In this document: positions 54,553-63,042 of the stretch, piece after piece
How positions within the stretch are numbered: the stretch's first letter is position 1
Layout of the letters: every line of letters starts with the position of its first letter
NCBI GenBank assembly: GCA_022820545.1
Contig: JAJEFG010000093.1
Location: 1 to 64,000, forward strand
From: Acidobacteriota bacterium
Lineage (GTDB): Bacteria; Acidobacteriota; Vicinamibacteria; Marinacidobacterales; Marinacidobacteraceae
DNA length: 64,000 bases
Direction: 5' to 3'
Notes under the pieces: generated by a model
Seen by the model: the letters and a program-made list of their open reading frames with translations, nothing else
The model's database searches: none
Told to the model about the DNA's origin: nothing
Translations under genes and position numbers: made by a program

Positions 54553-54600
54553 AGGAACGCCGGCTTCAGCCGGCACAGTCCGCCGCAGGCGGACGAAACA
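54553..54600 (+). repeat. Dispersed palindromic repeat, family 1 variant, copy L
   Basis: AACGCCGGCTTCAGCCGGCA as in copy B, followed by a different second palindrome (GTCCGCCGCAGGCGGAC). Confidence 0.8.
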
Positions 54601-54790
54601 GGGCCGGCCGCGCTCGAACGAACGGGCTTCCCTGATCCCCGTCGCGAATGCGCGAGGGCAGCCCACTCCCGTTGTTTCGGCAGATACGATCCCCGGGCGT
54701 CACTCCAGTGAGCAGCCCCGGTGTCGAGCGAATAGCCCATATGAAGGAACTATCGAACGGCCCATGTCACGCCCTCGGCAGTAGCTTCCG

Positions 54791-55939
54791 ATGACTGTGC
54801 GTGTACCCGTCCACGCCGGTGTACTCCGTTGGGCGTGCGAACGCGGCCGCCTCGAGCCGGAGACCCTGGCTCAGCGTTTTCCGGCGTTCCCGGCGTGGGC
54901 ACGCGGCGCGGAGAACCCAACGCTCAGACAGTTGGAGCGCTTTGCCAAGGCTTCGCGCACTCCCATCGGGTTCTTTTTCCTCTCCGAACCGCCGGAGGAG
55001 CGCCTTCCCATCCCGGACCTCCGCACCCTCGCGGACAGGCCGGTCGCGCGTCCGAGCGCCGACCTGCTCGACACGATCTACCTCTGTCAGCAACGGCAAG
55101 CGTGGTACCGCGACAACGCTCGCATGGAGGGAGAAGCGCCGCTGAGGTTTGTTGGCTCGGTGAGCCGTTCGGACGATGTCGAGGCCGTTGCCGATCGGAT
55201 CCGCACCGCGCTTCGGTTCGACCTCGAAGAACGGCGGCGTCTCACAACGTGGACTGCGGCTCTTCGGCTCTTCATCGAACAGGCGAACAACGTCGGGGTG
55301 CTCGTCATGGTCAGCGGCGTGGTCGGGAGCAACAACCGCCGGCGACTGGACTTCCGGGAGGTCCGCGGTTTCGCTCTGGTGGACGATCTGGCACCGGTCA
55401 TCTTCGTGAACGGCGCGGACTCAAAGTCGGCCCAGATGTTCACGCTGGCGCACGAGTTGGCCCATGTCTGGTTGGGCGAATCGGCGCTCTCCGACAGTGA
55501 GGACCGCGTCATTCCGGATCACAAGACGGAGCGCTTCTGCAACCAGGTGGCGGCCGAGATCCTGGCCCCGACCAGGATGGTGCGCGCCGAATACCGCTCC
55601 AGCGCGCCGCTCCCGGCAGAGACCACGCGACTCGCCCGCCACTTCAAGGTGAGCACGCTCGTGGTGCTACGACGCCTCCACGAACTCGGCGCCCTCGCGC
55701 GGCGGGAGTACTGGAACGCCTACGACGAAGAGCTGGACCGGCTCCGCACCGTGGCCCGTGACTCCGGCGGCGACTTCTACAGGAGCACCGGCGCCCGCGT
55801 CAGCAAGCAGTTCGCCCGGGCGGTCATCGGCGCCACGCTGGAAGGGCGCTCGTCCTACACAGAAGCCTTCCGCCTCCTCGGGTTCCGGAAGATGGCGACC
55901 TTCAACGAGCTGAGCCGCCGCCTGGGCCTGACTTCGTGA
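54791..55939 (+). CDS. ImmA/IrrE family metallopeptidase with N-terminal DNA-binding-like part
   Basis: 382 residues. The zinc motif HELAH is at residues 221-225, with DHKTERFCNQVAAEILAP after it, as in ImmA/IrrE. The N-terminus (about residues 1-80, TLRQLERFAKASRTPIGFFF) resembles XRE-type antitoxin-regulators of this class. The stop overlaps the next start by one base (TGATG), so the gene is coupled to the DUF4411 gene. This pairing is known as a toxin-antitoxin arrangement, with the present protein as antitoxin; that role is inferred. Confidence 0.85.
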   Translation: MTVRVPVHAGVLRWACERGRLEPETLAQRFPAFPAWARGAENPTLRQLERFAKASRTPIGFFFLSEPPEERLPIPDLRTLADRPVARPSADLLDTIYLCQQRQAWYRDNARMEGEAPLRFVGSVSRSDDVEAVADRIRTALRFDLEERRRLTTWTAALRLFIEQANNVGVLVMVSGVVGSNNRRRLDFREVRGFALVDDLAPVIFVNGADSKSAQMFTLAHELAHVWLGESALSDSEDRVIPDHKTERFCNQVAAEILAPTRMVRAEYRSSAPLPAETTRLARHFKVSTLVVLRRLHELGALARREYWNAYDEELDRLRTVARDSGGDFYRSTGARVSKQFARAVIGATLEGRSSYTEAFRLLGFRKMATFNELSRRLGLTS

Positions 55940-56491
55940 TGGCCTATCTGGTGGACGCCAATGTCCTGATCGCCGCGAAGAACCTTCACTGACGGCTTCG
56001 ACTTCTGTCCCGGCTTCTGGGACTGGATCGCGAGGAGCCACGAGCAGGGTCTGGTGCGTAGCGTGGAAAAGGTCGGTGACGAACTGCGCGGTGTGGACGA
56101 CGATCTTTCGGAGTGGGCGAAGGCGCGCGGCCCGTCATTCTTTGTTCCGGTGGACGCCGCCGGTTTCCCCGCACTCAAGGCCGTCAGCGACTGGCCGAGG
56201 CAGCAGGACTATGGAGCGACCGCCATCAACACCTTCCTTCAGTCAGGGGATTACTACCTGGTGAGCCAGGCCCTCGCCGGGCACCACACGGTGGTGACGC
56301 ACGAAGTGCCCACCGCAAGTCCCAAGAAGATCAAGATTCCCAACGCCTGCATCGGGTTGCAGATCAAGTGCATCACACCCTTCGACATGCTGCGCTCGGA
56401 GCGGGCACGATTCGTTCTGGGAGACACTGGCACAGGGATACAGACAATGACTCCGGGAAATCTGTTTCAATCTTCACTGGGACACCGATGA
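55939..56491 (+). pseudogene. DUF4411 PIN-like protein, frameshifted
   Basis: The start MAYLVDANVLIAAKNLH is DUF4411-like with the PIN-type aspartate, and the rest (GFDFCPGFWDWIARSHEQG to KIPNACIG and PFDMLRSE) follows in another frame. At 55987-55995 the sequence is CACTGACGG; removing the G at 55991 gives CAC TAC GGC and restores a continuous DUF4411 reading frame of about 183 residues. So a one-base insertion introduces a TGA at 55990. This may be a real inactivation or a sequencing error. Confidence 0.85.
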
Positions 56492-57030
56492 GCAAGATCA
56501 GCTCGACCATCGTCGGCGCCGCAGGCGAGTATCACGTGCTCAGTCAGTTGTTGCGGCGTGGCTGGATTGCGGCCCTAGCACCGGATGGGGCACCGAACAT
56601 GGACATCCTGGTCACCGACAAGAACTCCAAGAAGTTATGTGCCATCCAGGTGAAGACGCGACGTGACATCGGAGGCGACAAGGGCTGGCACATGAGGCCT
56701 AAGCACGAGACCATGGTCGCCAACGATCTGTTCTACGTCTTCGTCGACGTCGGCAAAAAGCCGTCCGATACGACAGTTTCCTATGTCCTTCCCTCAAGCG
56801 TGGTGGCGGCCTGTATTCGCGACTGCCACCAGGTGTGGCTCGACACTCCCGGCAAAGGAGGTCGGCAACACAAGGACAGCGACGTGCGTCGACTGTTACC
56901 CGACTACTCCAGTATCAAGCCGATCACGGAGAAAGGACGGAAGACGCTTGATCGGTATCGATCGGGCTGGCTTGACGCCTATCGCGAGAATTGGAGCATC
57001 CTGCGGTTGCCCGAAGCGGATGCCTTTTGA
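56488..57030 (+). CDS. PD-(D/E)XK nuclease-like protein
   Basis: 180 residues. E14 in GEYHV, D39 in NMDILV and Q54-V-K56 (AIQVKTRR) have the spacing of the PD-(D/E)XK nuclease core. Its ATG overlaps the DUF4411 stop as ATGA, so all three genes form one coupled unit. Related proteins include restriction-like and repair nucleases; the present role is not known. Confidence 0.72.
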   Translation: MSKISSTIVGAAGEYHVLSQLLRRGWIAALAPDGAPNMDILVTDKNSKKLCAIQVKTRRDIGGDKGWHMRPKHETMVANDLFYVFVDVGKKPSDTTVSYVLPSSVVAACIRDCHQVWLDTPGKGGRQHKDSDVRRLLPDYSSIKPITEKGRKTLDRYRSGWLDAYRENWSILRLPEADAF

Positions 57031-57484
57031 TTGTTGGCCTACGTCCCGTGGGAGGCGTCCGATGCGGAGATTGACATTCGGACACTCCAACCCGTCCTGG
57101 ACATTCGATAAGTCAATGGCTTTTCCGCATTCATCGGCCGACCTGCGTCGGCACGCGCGGTGCTGGGCACCGCGCACGGCGCAACGCTGACGCGCCCGGA
57201 GGGGCGCTTCTCTCGGTGCAAACGAGCAGACGGAACGTTCCCGCACCTCAGTCGCCCAAGGCGGATGACGGCGTGTCGCCCGCGGCCTTGCGGGCCGCAA
57301 TCACTCGGTTCCATCGACTTCCAGACAGCACCGTTGTGTGCTCCTAATATGATGGTATACCAATGGTTTATCGTGCTAGAATGTTCCATCCGGGAGCGAC
57401 CACAACCCGCCCGTTCCCATCATTTTTCTGATACCCACTTGGTACCTCTCGGAACCAAGAAGTCGCCGCAGGAACGAAAAACAC
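57031..57484. other. Gap of about 450 bp upstream of the integrase
   Basis: No gene is supported and no tRNA is seen. It has several hairpins (CGCGGTGCTGGGCACCGCG at 57156-57174, related to repeat family 1; GCGGCC/GGCCGC around 57282-57298) and an AT-rich stretch (57345-57385, with TAGAAT) that could be the integrase promoter. An attachment site may lie here but no direct repeat was identified. Confidence 0.45.
57154..57178 (+). repeat. Degenerate family 1 second-palindrome copy
   Basis: CGCGCGGTGCTGGGCACCGCG followed by CACGGCGCAACGC, close to the CGCGGCGCTCCGCGCCGCG part of copy J. The first palindrome is missing. Confidence 0.55.
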
Positions 57485-58693
57485 ATGATGGAACGACCAT
57501 ATCGCCTCTCCGCTCGCTTCGTCGCCACCATTGAGCGGCCCGGACGCTACGGCGACGGGCGCGGCTCCGGTGGCCTCTCCCTCCTCGTGAAGCACACGGC
57601 CCGAGGCCACCTGACCAAATCTTGGGCGCAGCGCATCAACCTGGACGGCCGCCAGCGCAATCTCGGACTCGGATCCTGGCCCCACGTCAGCCTCGCCGAG
57701 GCCCGCGAGAAGTGCGCCCTGAACCTCGCGGCGCGGCGGCGCGGGGAACTCGTGACCGGCCGACAGCGGACGGTCCCCACCTTCGAGGAGGCCGTCGAGA
57801 AGGTCATCGCCGTGCACCGGGCCGGCTGGAAGGATGACGGCAGGCAAGAGAAGCTGTGGCGGGCCAGTCTCCGGGACCACGCGATGCCGAAGCTCGGCGG
57901 GAGGCCGGTGCACCGGATCAACGCGGCGGACGTGATGGCGGTGCTGCTCCCGATCTGGAACGAGAAGCGGGTGACGGCGCGTCGGGTCCGGCAGCGGATC
58001 GGGGCGGTGATGCGGTGGGCGGTGGCGCAGGGTTACCGGGAGGACAACCCCGCTGGAGAGGCCATCGGTGCGGCGCTGCCGAAGAACGGATTCCGGCCGC
58101 AGCACCACCGGGCGCTCCCGTATGCCGAGGTCGGCGAAGCTATCCAGACGGTGCGGGCCTCCGGTGCCTATCCCGCGACCGCGCTGGCGTTCGAGTTCCT
58201 GGTGTTGACGGCGTGCCGCAGCGGCGAGGTGCGCGGCGCACTGTGGAAAGAGATCGACATCGAGGGCCGGGAGTGGCGGATTCCGGCGGAGCGGATGAAG
58301 ACGGGCCGGGAGCACCGCGTTCCGTTGTCCCGGCGAGCAATAGCCGTGCTGGAGGAGGCCCGGAGGCTCGCAGACGGTTCGGGATTCGTGTTCCGTTCAG
58401 CGCGTGGCCGGCCACTCTCCGAGGTGGCTATGCCGACGATGGTCCGCAAGCTCGGAATCGGCGCGGTGCCGCACGGGTTCCGGTCGAGCTTCCGGGACTG
58501 GGCGGCGGAGTGTTCGGACGCGCCGCGCGAAGTGTGCGAACTGGCGCTGGCCCACATGAACACGAACGCCATCGAGGCAGCCTACCGGCGTACGGACATG
58601 TTCGAGCGGCGGCGGGCGCTCATGGAGCAGTGGGGCGCATTCCTCGCCGCGACTGAGGACAAGTTCTCACCCCGTTCTGGAAAGGCAGCGTAG
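57485..58693 (+). CDS. int: P4-type tyrosine integrase
   Basis: 402 residues. The N-terminal part (about residues 1-95) is a DUF4102 arm-binding domain with GLGSWPHVSLAEARE. The C-terminal tyrosine recombinase shows R245 (TACRSGEVRG), K272 (MKTGREH), H330 and R333 (PHGFR), H357 (LAHMN) and the nucleophile Y367 (AAYRR), so it is complete. Such integrases insert genomic islands, often at tRNA genes, but none is seen nearby. It marks the region as a mobile island. Confidence 0.93.
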   Translation: MMERPYRLSARFVATIERPGRYGDGRGSGGLSLLVKHTARGHLTKSWAQRINLDGRQRNLGLGSWPHVSLAEAREKCALNLAARRRGELVTGRQRTVPTFEEAVEKVIAVHRAGWKDDGRQEKLWRASLRDHAMPKLGGRPVHRINAADVMAVLLPIWNEKRVTARRVRQRIGAVMRWAVAQGYREDNPAGEAIGAALPKNGFRPQHHRALPYAEVGEAIQTVRASGAYPATALAFEFLVLTACRSGEVRGALWKEIDIEGREWRIPAERMKTGREHRVPLSRRAIAVLEEARRLADGSGFVFRSARGRPLSEVAMPTMVRKLGIGAVPHGFRSSFRDWAAECSDAPREVCELALAHMNTNAIEAAYRRTDMFERRRALMEQWGAFLAATEDKFSPRSGKAA

Positions 58694-58795
58694 TCCGTTC
58701 TACTCACCTGCCCCGCGCCGCACCCTCCGAAGGAATCGCCACGAGAACGTGGGTAATGATTCCCATCACCGAGCCAGGGCACCCTGGCCGACGGT

Positions 58796-59281
58796 CTAGT
58801 TCTTCGAGAAGCCCTTGACCCGCGGCGAGCGCGGCAGCGGCCTCGGCCCGCGCAGCCGCTCCTCGAGCTTTTCGGCGACCCGCTCCGCGAGTTCGTCAAG
58901 GAACATCTCCCTCTGCAGGTCCGCGTTATCGCTGGCGGGATCGAGCAACTCCGAATCTAGCGCGGGTGGAGGGGGGAGAGCCGGAGGAGGCGGCGGTACG
59001 TACAGCGGCTCCACCAGATACGAGGGAGGCGAGCGAAGCTCGTCCAGAAGCCTTGCGATATTGGAGTCCTGCAACACGCGCTCGCACTCCCGCTGCTGCT
59101 CAAGTAGCGGACGTAACCATTCTGCCAAGGACGCCTCGAACCTGGCGATCGACTGCATATACGGCTCGGCGGATTTTTCGAAATGAGCGAGGAGTTCGGC
59201 CACTGGCCGAAGCTCTCTCTCGACATGCCGCGCAAGACATTCGGCCGCGGAGGCGAGTTCTTCGAGTTGCTGGCGGGTCAT
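58796..59281 (-). CDS. Hypothetical 161-residue coiled-coil protein
   Basis: Not recognised. 161 residues with a strongly helical N-terminus (QQLEELASAAECLARHVERE and more) likely to form a coiled coil, a proline-rich linker (about residues 95-108) and a second helix (LDELAERVAEKLEERL). The opposite strand to the integrase. Function unknown. Confidence 0.6.
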   Translation of the reverse strand: MTRQQLEELASAAECLARHVERELRPVAELLAHFEKSAEPYMQSIARFEASLAEWLRPLLEQQRECERVLQDSNIARLLDELRSPPSYLVEPLYVPPPPPALPPPPALDSELLDPASDNADLQREMFLDELAERVAEKLEERLRGPRPLPRSPRVKGFSKN

Positions 59282-59542
59282 ATGTCCGTCCCTCTTGGGT
59301 GTGCGCGGGGATCGCCTGAATGGATCAATTTACCAGATAGTGGCCGGGCAGATTGACACTTGACTGGTGCGGTAGTGCCAGGAGCCGAAGCGCCAGCTTG
59401 GTCCGCCTCGCCTCTCGCTAGCGGCGCTACGCCAACCCGACCGGCCGTGAGCCTCGCAGTCTGGGAAGCTAGCCTAACGCCGGAGGGCGCCGCCGCCACG
59501 GGCGCGGCGGCGAATCCCTGCCACGGAGGAAGAGGGGAGCCC

Positions 59543-59872
59543 ATGACGAATCACTCAGGTGCGGTGTCGGCACATGACGTCGAGCTCCCACGGATTGGCG
59601 CTTGGGACGTGATCCACGCAAACGAGGAGTGGTCCGTTGCCCTCTGCACGATTCAGGAGCCGGGCCGGAAGGACCGCACGCGCGTCGGAATCCGCTGGAA
59701 CGGCCGTGCCGGCGCCGACAGCCTGCTCGGCTACCCCAACGTGCGCGGATATCCGTGCTGGTTCGTATTGCCGGACGAACTCGGAGCCACCGTTCGGTGC
59801 CTGGTCGAGCACGGGTCGGTCGTGCTTCCGCCGATCTGCTGCCACGGCGAGGAAGCGGGGGTTCCCGGATAG
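59543..59872 (+). CDS. Hypothetical 109-residue protein
   Basis: Not recognised. 109 residues from the ATG at 59543, which has GAGGAAGAGGGGAG upstream; an earlier in-frame start at 59360 is possible. No membrane segment or signal peptide. The C-terminal half is beta-like. A perfect TTGACA at 59353-59358 could be a -35 box but no clear -10 follows. It lies 75 bp before the 258-residue gene. Confidence 0.55.
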   Translation: MTNHSGAVSAHDVELPRIGAWDVIHANEEWSVALCTIQEPGRKDRTRVGIRWNGRAGADSLLGYPNVRGYPCWFVLPDELGATVRCLVEHGSVVLPPICCHGEEAGVPG

Positions 59873-59947
59873 CGGGCCGAAGGACCGGTCATTGGCAGCC
59901 GATCCCTCGATGGGCTGCCAAAGATGCGCGAGACTAGGTGGAGGACA

Positions 59948-60724
59948 ATGGACGACGATCACTACCAAGACCCGACGCGGTACGCCCCCGCGTCGTCTGC
60001 TGACACAGGGAATCTCCGCGCGGCACTCTGTGACCTCACACTGCTGGGCGACGATCCCTTCCTGAGTATGCAAGCGCTCAATCTCGCCATGGTGGACGCG
60101 TGGCTCACGCCACTCGAGGAGGATCTGCTCCGAATGCTAATCCGGGAGGATCGAACGCCGGCCCCGGAAGCCCTTTTCGTCTCGGCGCTGTCGCAGATGT
60201 GGATTTTTGCGGCCTACGAGCTGCTTAGGGCGTGGCGGCAGCGGGCCTTGGACATGCGCAAGCTGGAGAGGAACGGTGGGCTTAGGGCGAAGCTGGCGGC
60301 GCTGAGGAAGGACTGCGGATTCGTTCACGCCGGCCGGCGAATCCGTGCCAGTCAGATCGAGCGTATTCTCGACGAACCCGGCATCATCGACGTGATCGAT
60401 GACGACCTGAAACGCACGCACATGCCCTTTGCACGCCTGGCGGCCATTCGCGTCTCGCTCGCGAAGCACGAAGTGCCACGGAAGAAGAACTCGATTGCGC
60501 TGAATCCGGGGTACGGGCGAATAAACCGGGAGTGCGGAGCGCTTGACTACGAGATCGAGGTCGGCCGCAGCAGCCTAGGGACGATCAATCGGCGTGAGAT
60601 CGCGGAGGACATGCGAGCTTTGCCGGACGCTCCGATCCCGAGCGACGATGAACTGGAGGCCTTCGACGCGCTTTTGCGCGGACAGTCAGTGCGCTCGGCC
60701 GCAGCAGCGACATCGCCGGGATAG
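59948..60724 (+). CDS. Hypothetical 258-residue helical protein with HEPN-like RX5H motif
   Basis: Not recognised. 258 residues from the ATG at 59948 (GAGGACA upstream). It is mostly helical (MWIFAAYELLRAWRQRALDM), and residues 168-174 (R-V-S-L-A-K-H, followed by EVPRKK) fit the RX4-6H pattern of HEPN RNase domains. HEPN domains occur in toxins and defence proteins, so a defence role is possible but is inference from one short motif and the island context. Confidence 0.6.
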   Translation: MDDDHYQDPTRYAPASSADTGNLRAALCDLTLLGDDPFLSMQALNLAMVDAWLTPLEEDLLRMLIREDRTPAPEALFVSALSQMWIFAAYELLRAWRQRALDMRKLERNGGLRAKLAALRKDCGFVHAGRRIRASQIERILDEPGIIDVIDDDLKRTHMPFARLAAIRVSLAKHEVPRKKNSIALNPGYGRINRECGALDYEIEVGRSSLGTINRREIAEDMRALPDAPIPSDDELEAFDALLRGQSVRSAAAATSPG

Positions 60725-60941
60725 GCCGGAACCATCTCGCTCCGGCCTCGGAAAACCGAACCGAAGCTGAGAATGAGGCAGTTCGACCCGGACTGTCCCG
60801 GCGGACAGCGGCTGCCGGCCGCGAATCTTCGCGGCGGGACAGGCGACGAGAAGAGACGACGGTGCCAACACAGATGAGGCCGACCCTGCCCGCAATGCAG
60901 GCTGATCGTGTTCGGGGGAATGGCACACTTCACACATAGCG

Positions 60942-61994
60942 ATGCGCCTCAGCCGCTCCGTCTTCACCGAAGAACAACAGGGAGAATTGGTCTCCATGAA
61001 GCCTGCGGCGCCACCCGACGAGGCCGCCCTCGAAAGCCTGATCGCGCGCCATCCGGAGATCGTTTCCGAAGAAGAAGGAGAGCTCTTGCTCGTGCGTCGG
61101 CAAAAAGGCGTGCCGGACGCAGAAGGCGGCTTCAATCGTTGGGCGCTGGATCTGCTTTTCGTGACCCGGGACGCCGTCCCGGTGCTCATCGAGGTCAAGC
61201 GGGCGGCGAACAGCGAAATACGCCGTCAGGTTGTTGGCCAGCTGCTCGACTACGCCGCCAACGGGACAGCGCATTGGCCCCCCGGCGAAATCCAGCGCGC
61301 CTTCGAAGCAAACTGCGACGCACAAGACGAGGAATCAGAGGCGGTGCTCGAGACTTTTCTCGATGGACGGCACAGGGATGACTTCTGGCAGCGGGTGGAC
61401 GAGAACCTCGCTGCCGGCAGAGTGCGGCTGGTCGTTGCGGCAGACGCGATCCCGTCCGAACTCGCGAGGGTCGTGGAATTCCTGAACGACCAGATGCGGG
61501 CGGATGTCCGGGCGGTGGAACTGGGCTGGTTCGAGAGCGCCGATGGACGAAAGGCGTTGGTTCCACGGATCATCGGGGTCACCGAACGCACCCGCGCGGC
61601 AAAACTCGCCGGAAAACCACCGATCAGTCCTGAACAATGGATTGCCGAGCACTACGCGGATGCGCCGGACACAGCCTCGGGAATCCGCCGCCATCTCGAG
61701 ATCGCGGAGGAACTGGGGCTGGAGTCGGGCGTGACCCGGAAGCACGAAGCGATCTGGAGTGGACGCGGCAATCGATATCCGTTTCAGATCTACCGAAAAA
61801 ACCATGGGATAGCGCTGAACCTGAAGGGGGACGAGTCCCTCCGGAAAGGTCTGGTGGCTGCGGTCGGCGCGCTTGATGCCGACAACAAGGAATGGCCTCG
61901 GTTTCGTGTCCAGCGCCTCAACGATCTGGGTGTGCGGAACCGATACCGGGAGTTCCTAGAGACGTTCATCAAAGAGGCCGGGATCGCCACCTGA
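60942..61994 (+). CDS. PD-(D/E)XK endonuclease-like protein
   Basis: 350 residues. The N-terminal domain has ESLIARHPEIV, D70 (WALDLLFV), E84-V-K86 (VLIEVKRA) and QLLDYAANG near residue 100, the pattern of a NucS/RecB-type PD-(D/E)XK domain. The C-terminal half (about residues 200-350) is not recognised. ATG start at 60942; M19 (60996) is a second possibility. It may be an island defence or repair gene; the role is unknown. Confidence 0.65.
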   Translation: MRLSRSVFTEEQQGELVSMKPAAPPDEAALESLIARHPEIVSEEEGELLLVRRQKGVPDAEGGFNRWALDLLFVTRDAVPVLIEVKRAANSEIRRQVVGQLLDYAANGTAHWPPGEIQRAFEANCDAQDEESEAVLETFLDGRHRDDFWQRVDENLAAGRVRLVVAADAIPSELARVVEFLNDQMRADVRAVELGWFESADGRKALVPRIIGVTERTRAAKLAGKPPISPEQWIAEHYADAPDTASGIRRHLEIAEELGLESGVTRKHEAIWSGRGNRYPFQIYRKNHGIALNLKGDESLRKGLVAAVGALDADNKEWPRFRVQRLNDLGVRNRYREFLETFIKEAGIAT

Positions 61995-62091
61995 GACCCG
62001 CAGGCGCGGTTCTCCGTCAAGAGAAGTGGTCGGGCCTACTCGTCCTGCCGGTGGAACGCGGCGCCGCCTCCGCCAACGCGGGGGCCGACCG

Positions 62092-63042
62092 GTGACAAAG
62101 GCCTTCGAGCCAAGGATCCCCGGCCCGTGGCCCATGCCCCACCTTGAACACCGGACGGCCGCCGTGCAGGCCCTCGGATGGTCGCCGGCCGACGCCCACT
62201 GGCTCGCCTTGGTCTGCCTCTACTCCGGGGTCTTCACCCGCCTCCAATACCGGGACTGGCATCACCGGGACAAGTACGCCGCGAGACGCTTCGTGCGGCG
62301 CCTCACCGCGGCCGGCGTCGCCCGCGAACACCCCCTCCCAGAGCGGCGCACCCCGCAGCGCTTCTGCCATGTCTTCGGGCGAACCCTCTACCGCTCCCTC
62401 GGCATCGAGAACGCCCACCAGCGCCGCCTCGGATCCGCAGCCCTGCTCTGGCGCCGCCTGCTCACCCTGGACTGCCTGCTCGCCCATCCCGACGCGAACT
62501 GGCTCGCCACCGGCGAGGAGAAGCTGCTGTTCTTCCTCCAACGCGGATACGACGAGGAGGATCTACCGCAACGCCGCCTCGGGGACCGGGCCCTGGACCG
62601 TGCCTCCCTCCACCCCATCGCGGTCGAAGAGCGCCGCGTGAGCTTTGTCTTTCCCGACCCGGGCCACGGAACCAGCCGGGCGCTCTACTACTGGGCTGCC
62701 GACCACCTGTTCCTCTGGGAGGCGCTGCGCCTCGACGGCGTCGAGGTCGTAGTGATCGCGGCGGTCCGCGACGACGCCGCGAGGGCTCTCTACGAGGAGA
62801 CCCTGTTCCGCTGGACGCCGGACGGCGCCGCCCTGAACGAGGACGAACGCTCATTCCTGCAGGCGATCCAGACGGCGCGGCGGCATCCGGACCCGGACGA
62901 GATCGGGAAGTGGCTCGGCTGGGAGGAGGCGCACGAAATCGAGACACGGCTCCGCCCCCGGCTCCATCGGCCTCCGGCCAGGATCGACCGGTACACCGTC
63001 CACTTCGCGGAGCGCCTGGACGACTCCGACCTCGGTTTCTGA
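62092..63042 (+). CDS. Possible replication-relaxation-like winged-helix protein
   Basis: 316 residues from the GTG at 62092. Residues 25-80 (QALGWSPADAHWLALVCLYS, FTRLQYRDWH, RFVRRLTAAGVARE) look like a winged helix, and the FCHVFGRTLYRSLG segment follows. This resembles the replication-relaxation proteins of some mobile elements, but similarity is only by eye. It is followed by the hairpin-rich stretch. Confidence 0.45.
   Translation: MTKAFEPRIPGPWPMPHLEHRTAAVQALGWSPADAHWLALVCLYSGVFTRLQYRDWHHRDKYAARRFVRRLTAAGVAREHPLPERRTPQRFCHVFGRTLYRSLGIENAHQRRLGSAALLWRRLLTLDCLLAHPDANWLATGEEKLLFFLQRGYDEEDLPQRRLGDRALDRASLHPIAVEERRVSFVFPDPGHGTSRALYYWAADHLFLWEALRLDGVEVVVIAAVRDDAARALYEETLFRWTPDGAALNEDERSFLQAIQTARRHPDPDEIGKWLGWEEAHEIETRLRPRLHRPPARIDRYTVHFAERLDDSDLGF

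Larger units (their letters stand above)
54412..54790. other. Gap of about 380 bp at the edge of the accessory region
   Basis: No gene is supported. It holds repeat copies K and L and the promoter region of the ImmA-like gene. Confidence 0.6.

Noticed and set aside
270-54600. CRISPR array
   Set aside because: The repeats are scattered, palindromic, in both orientations, not regularly spaced and no cas gene is present.
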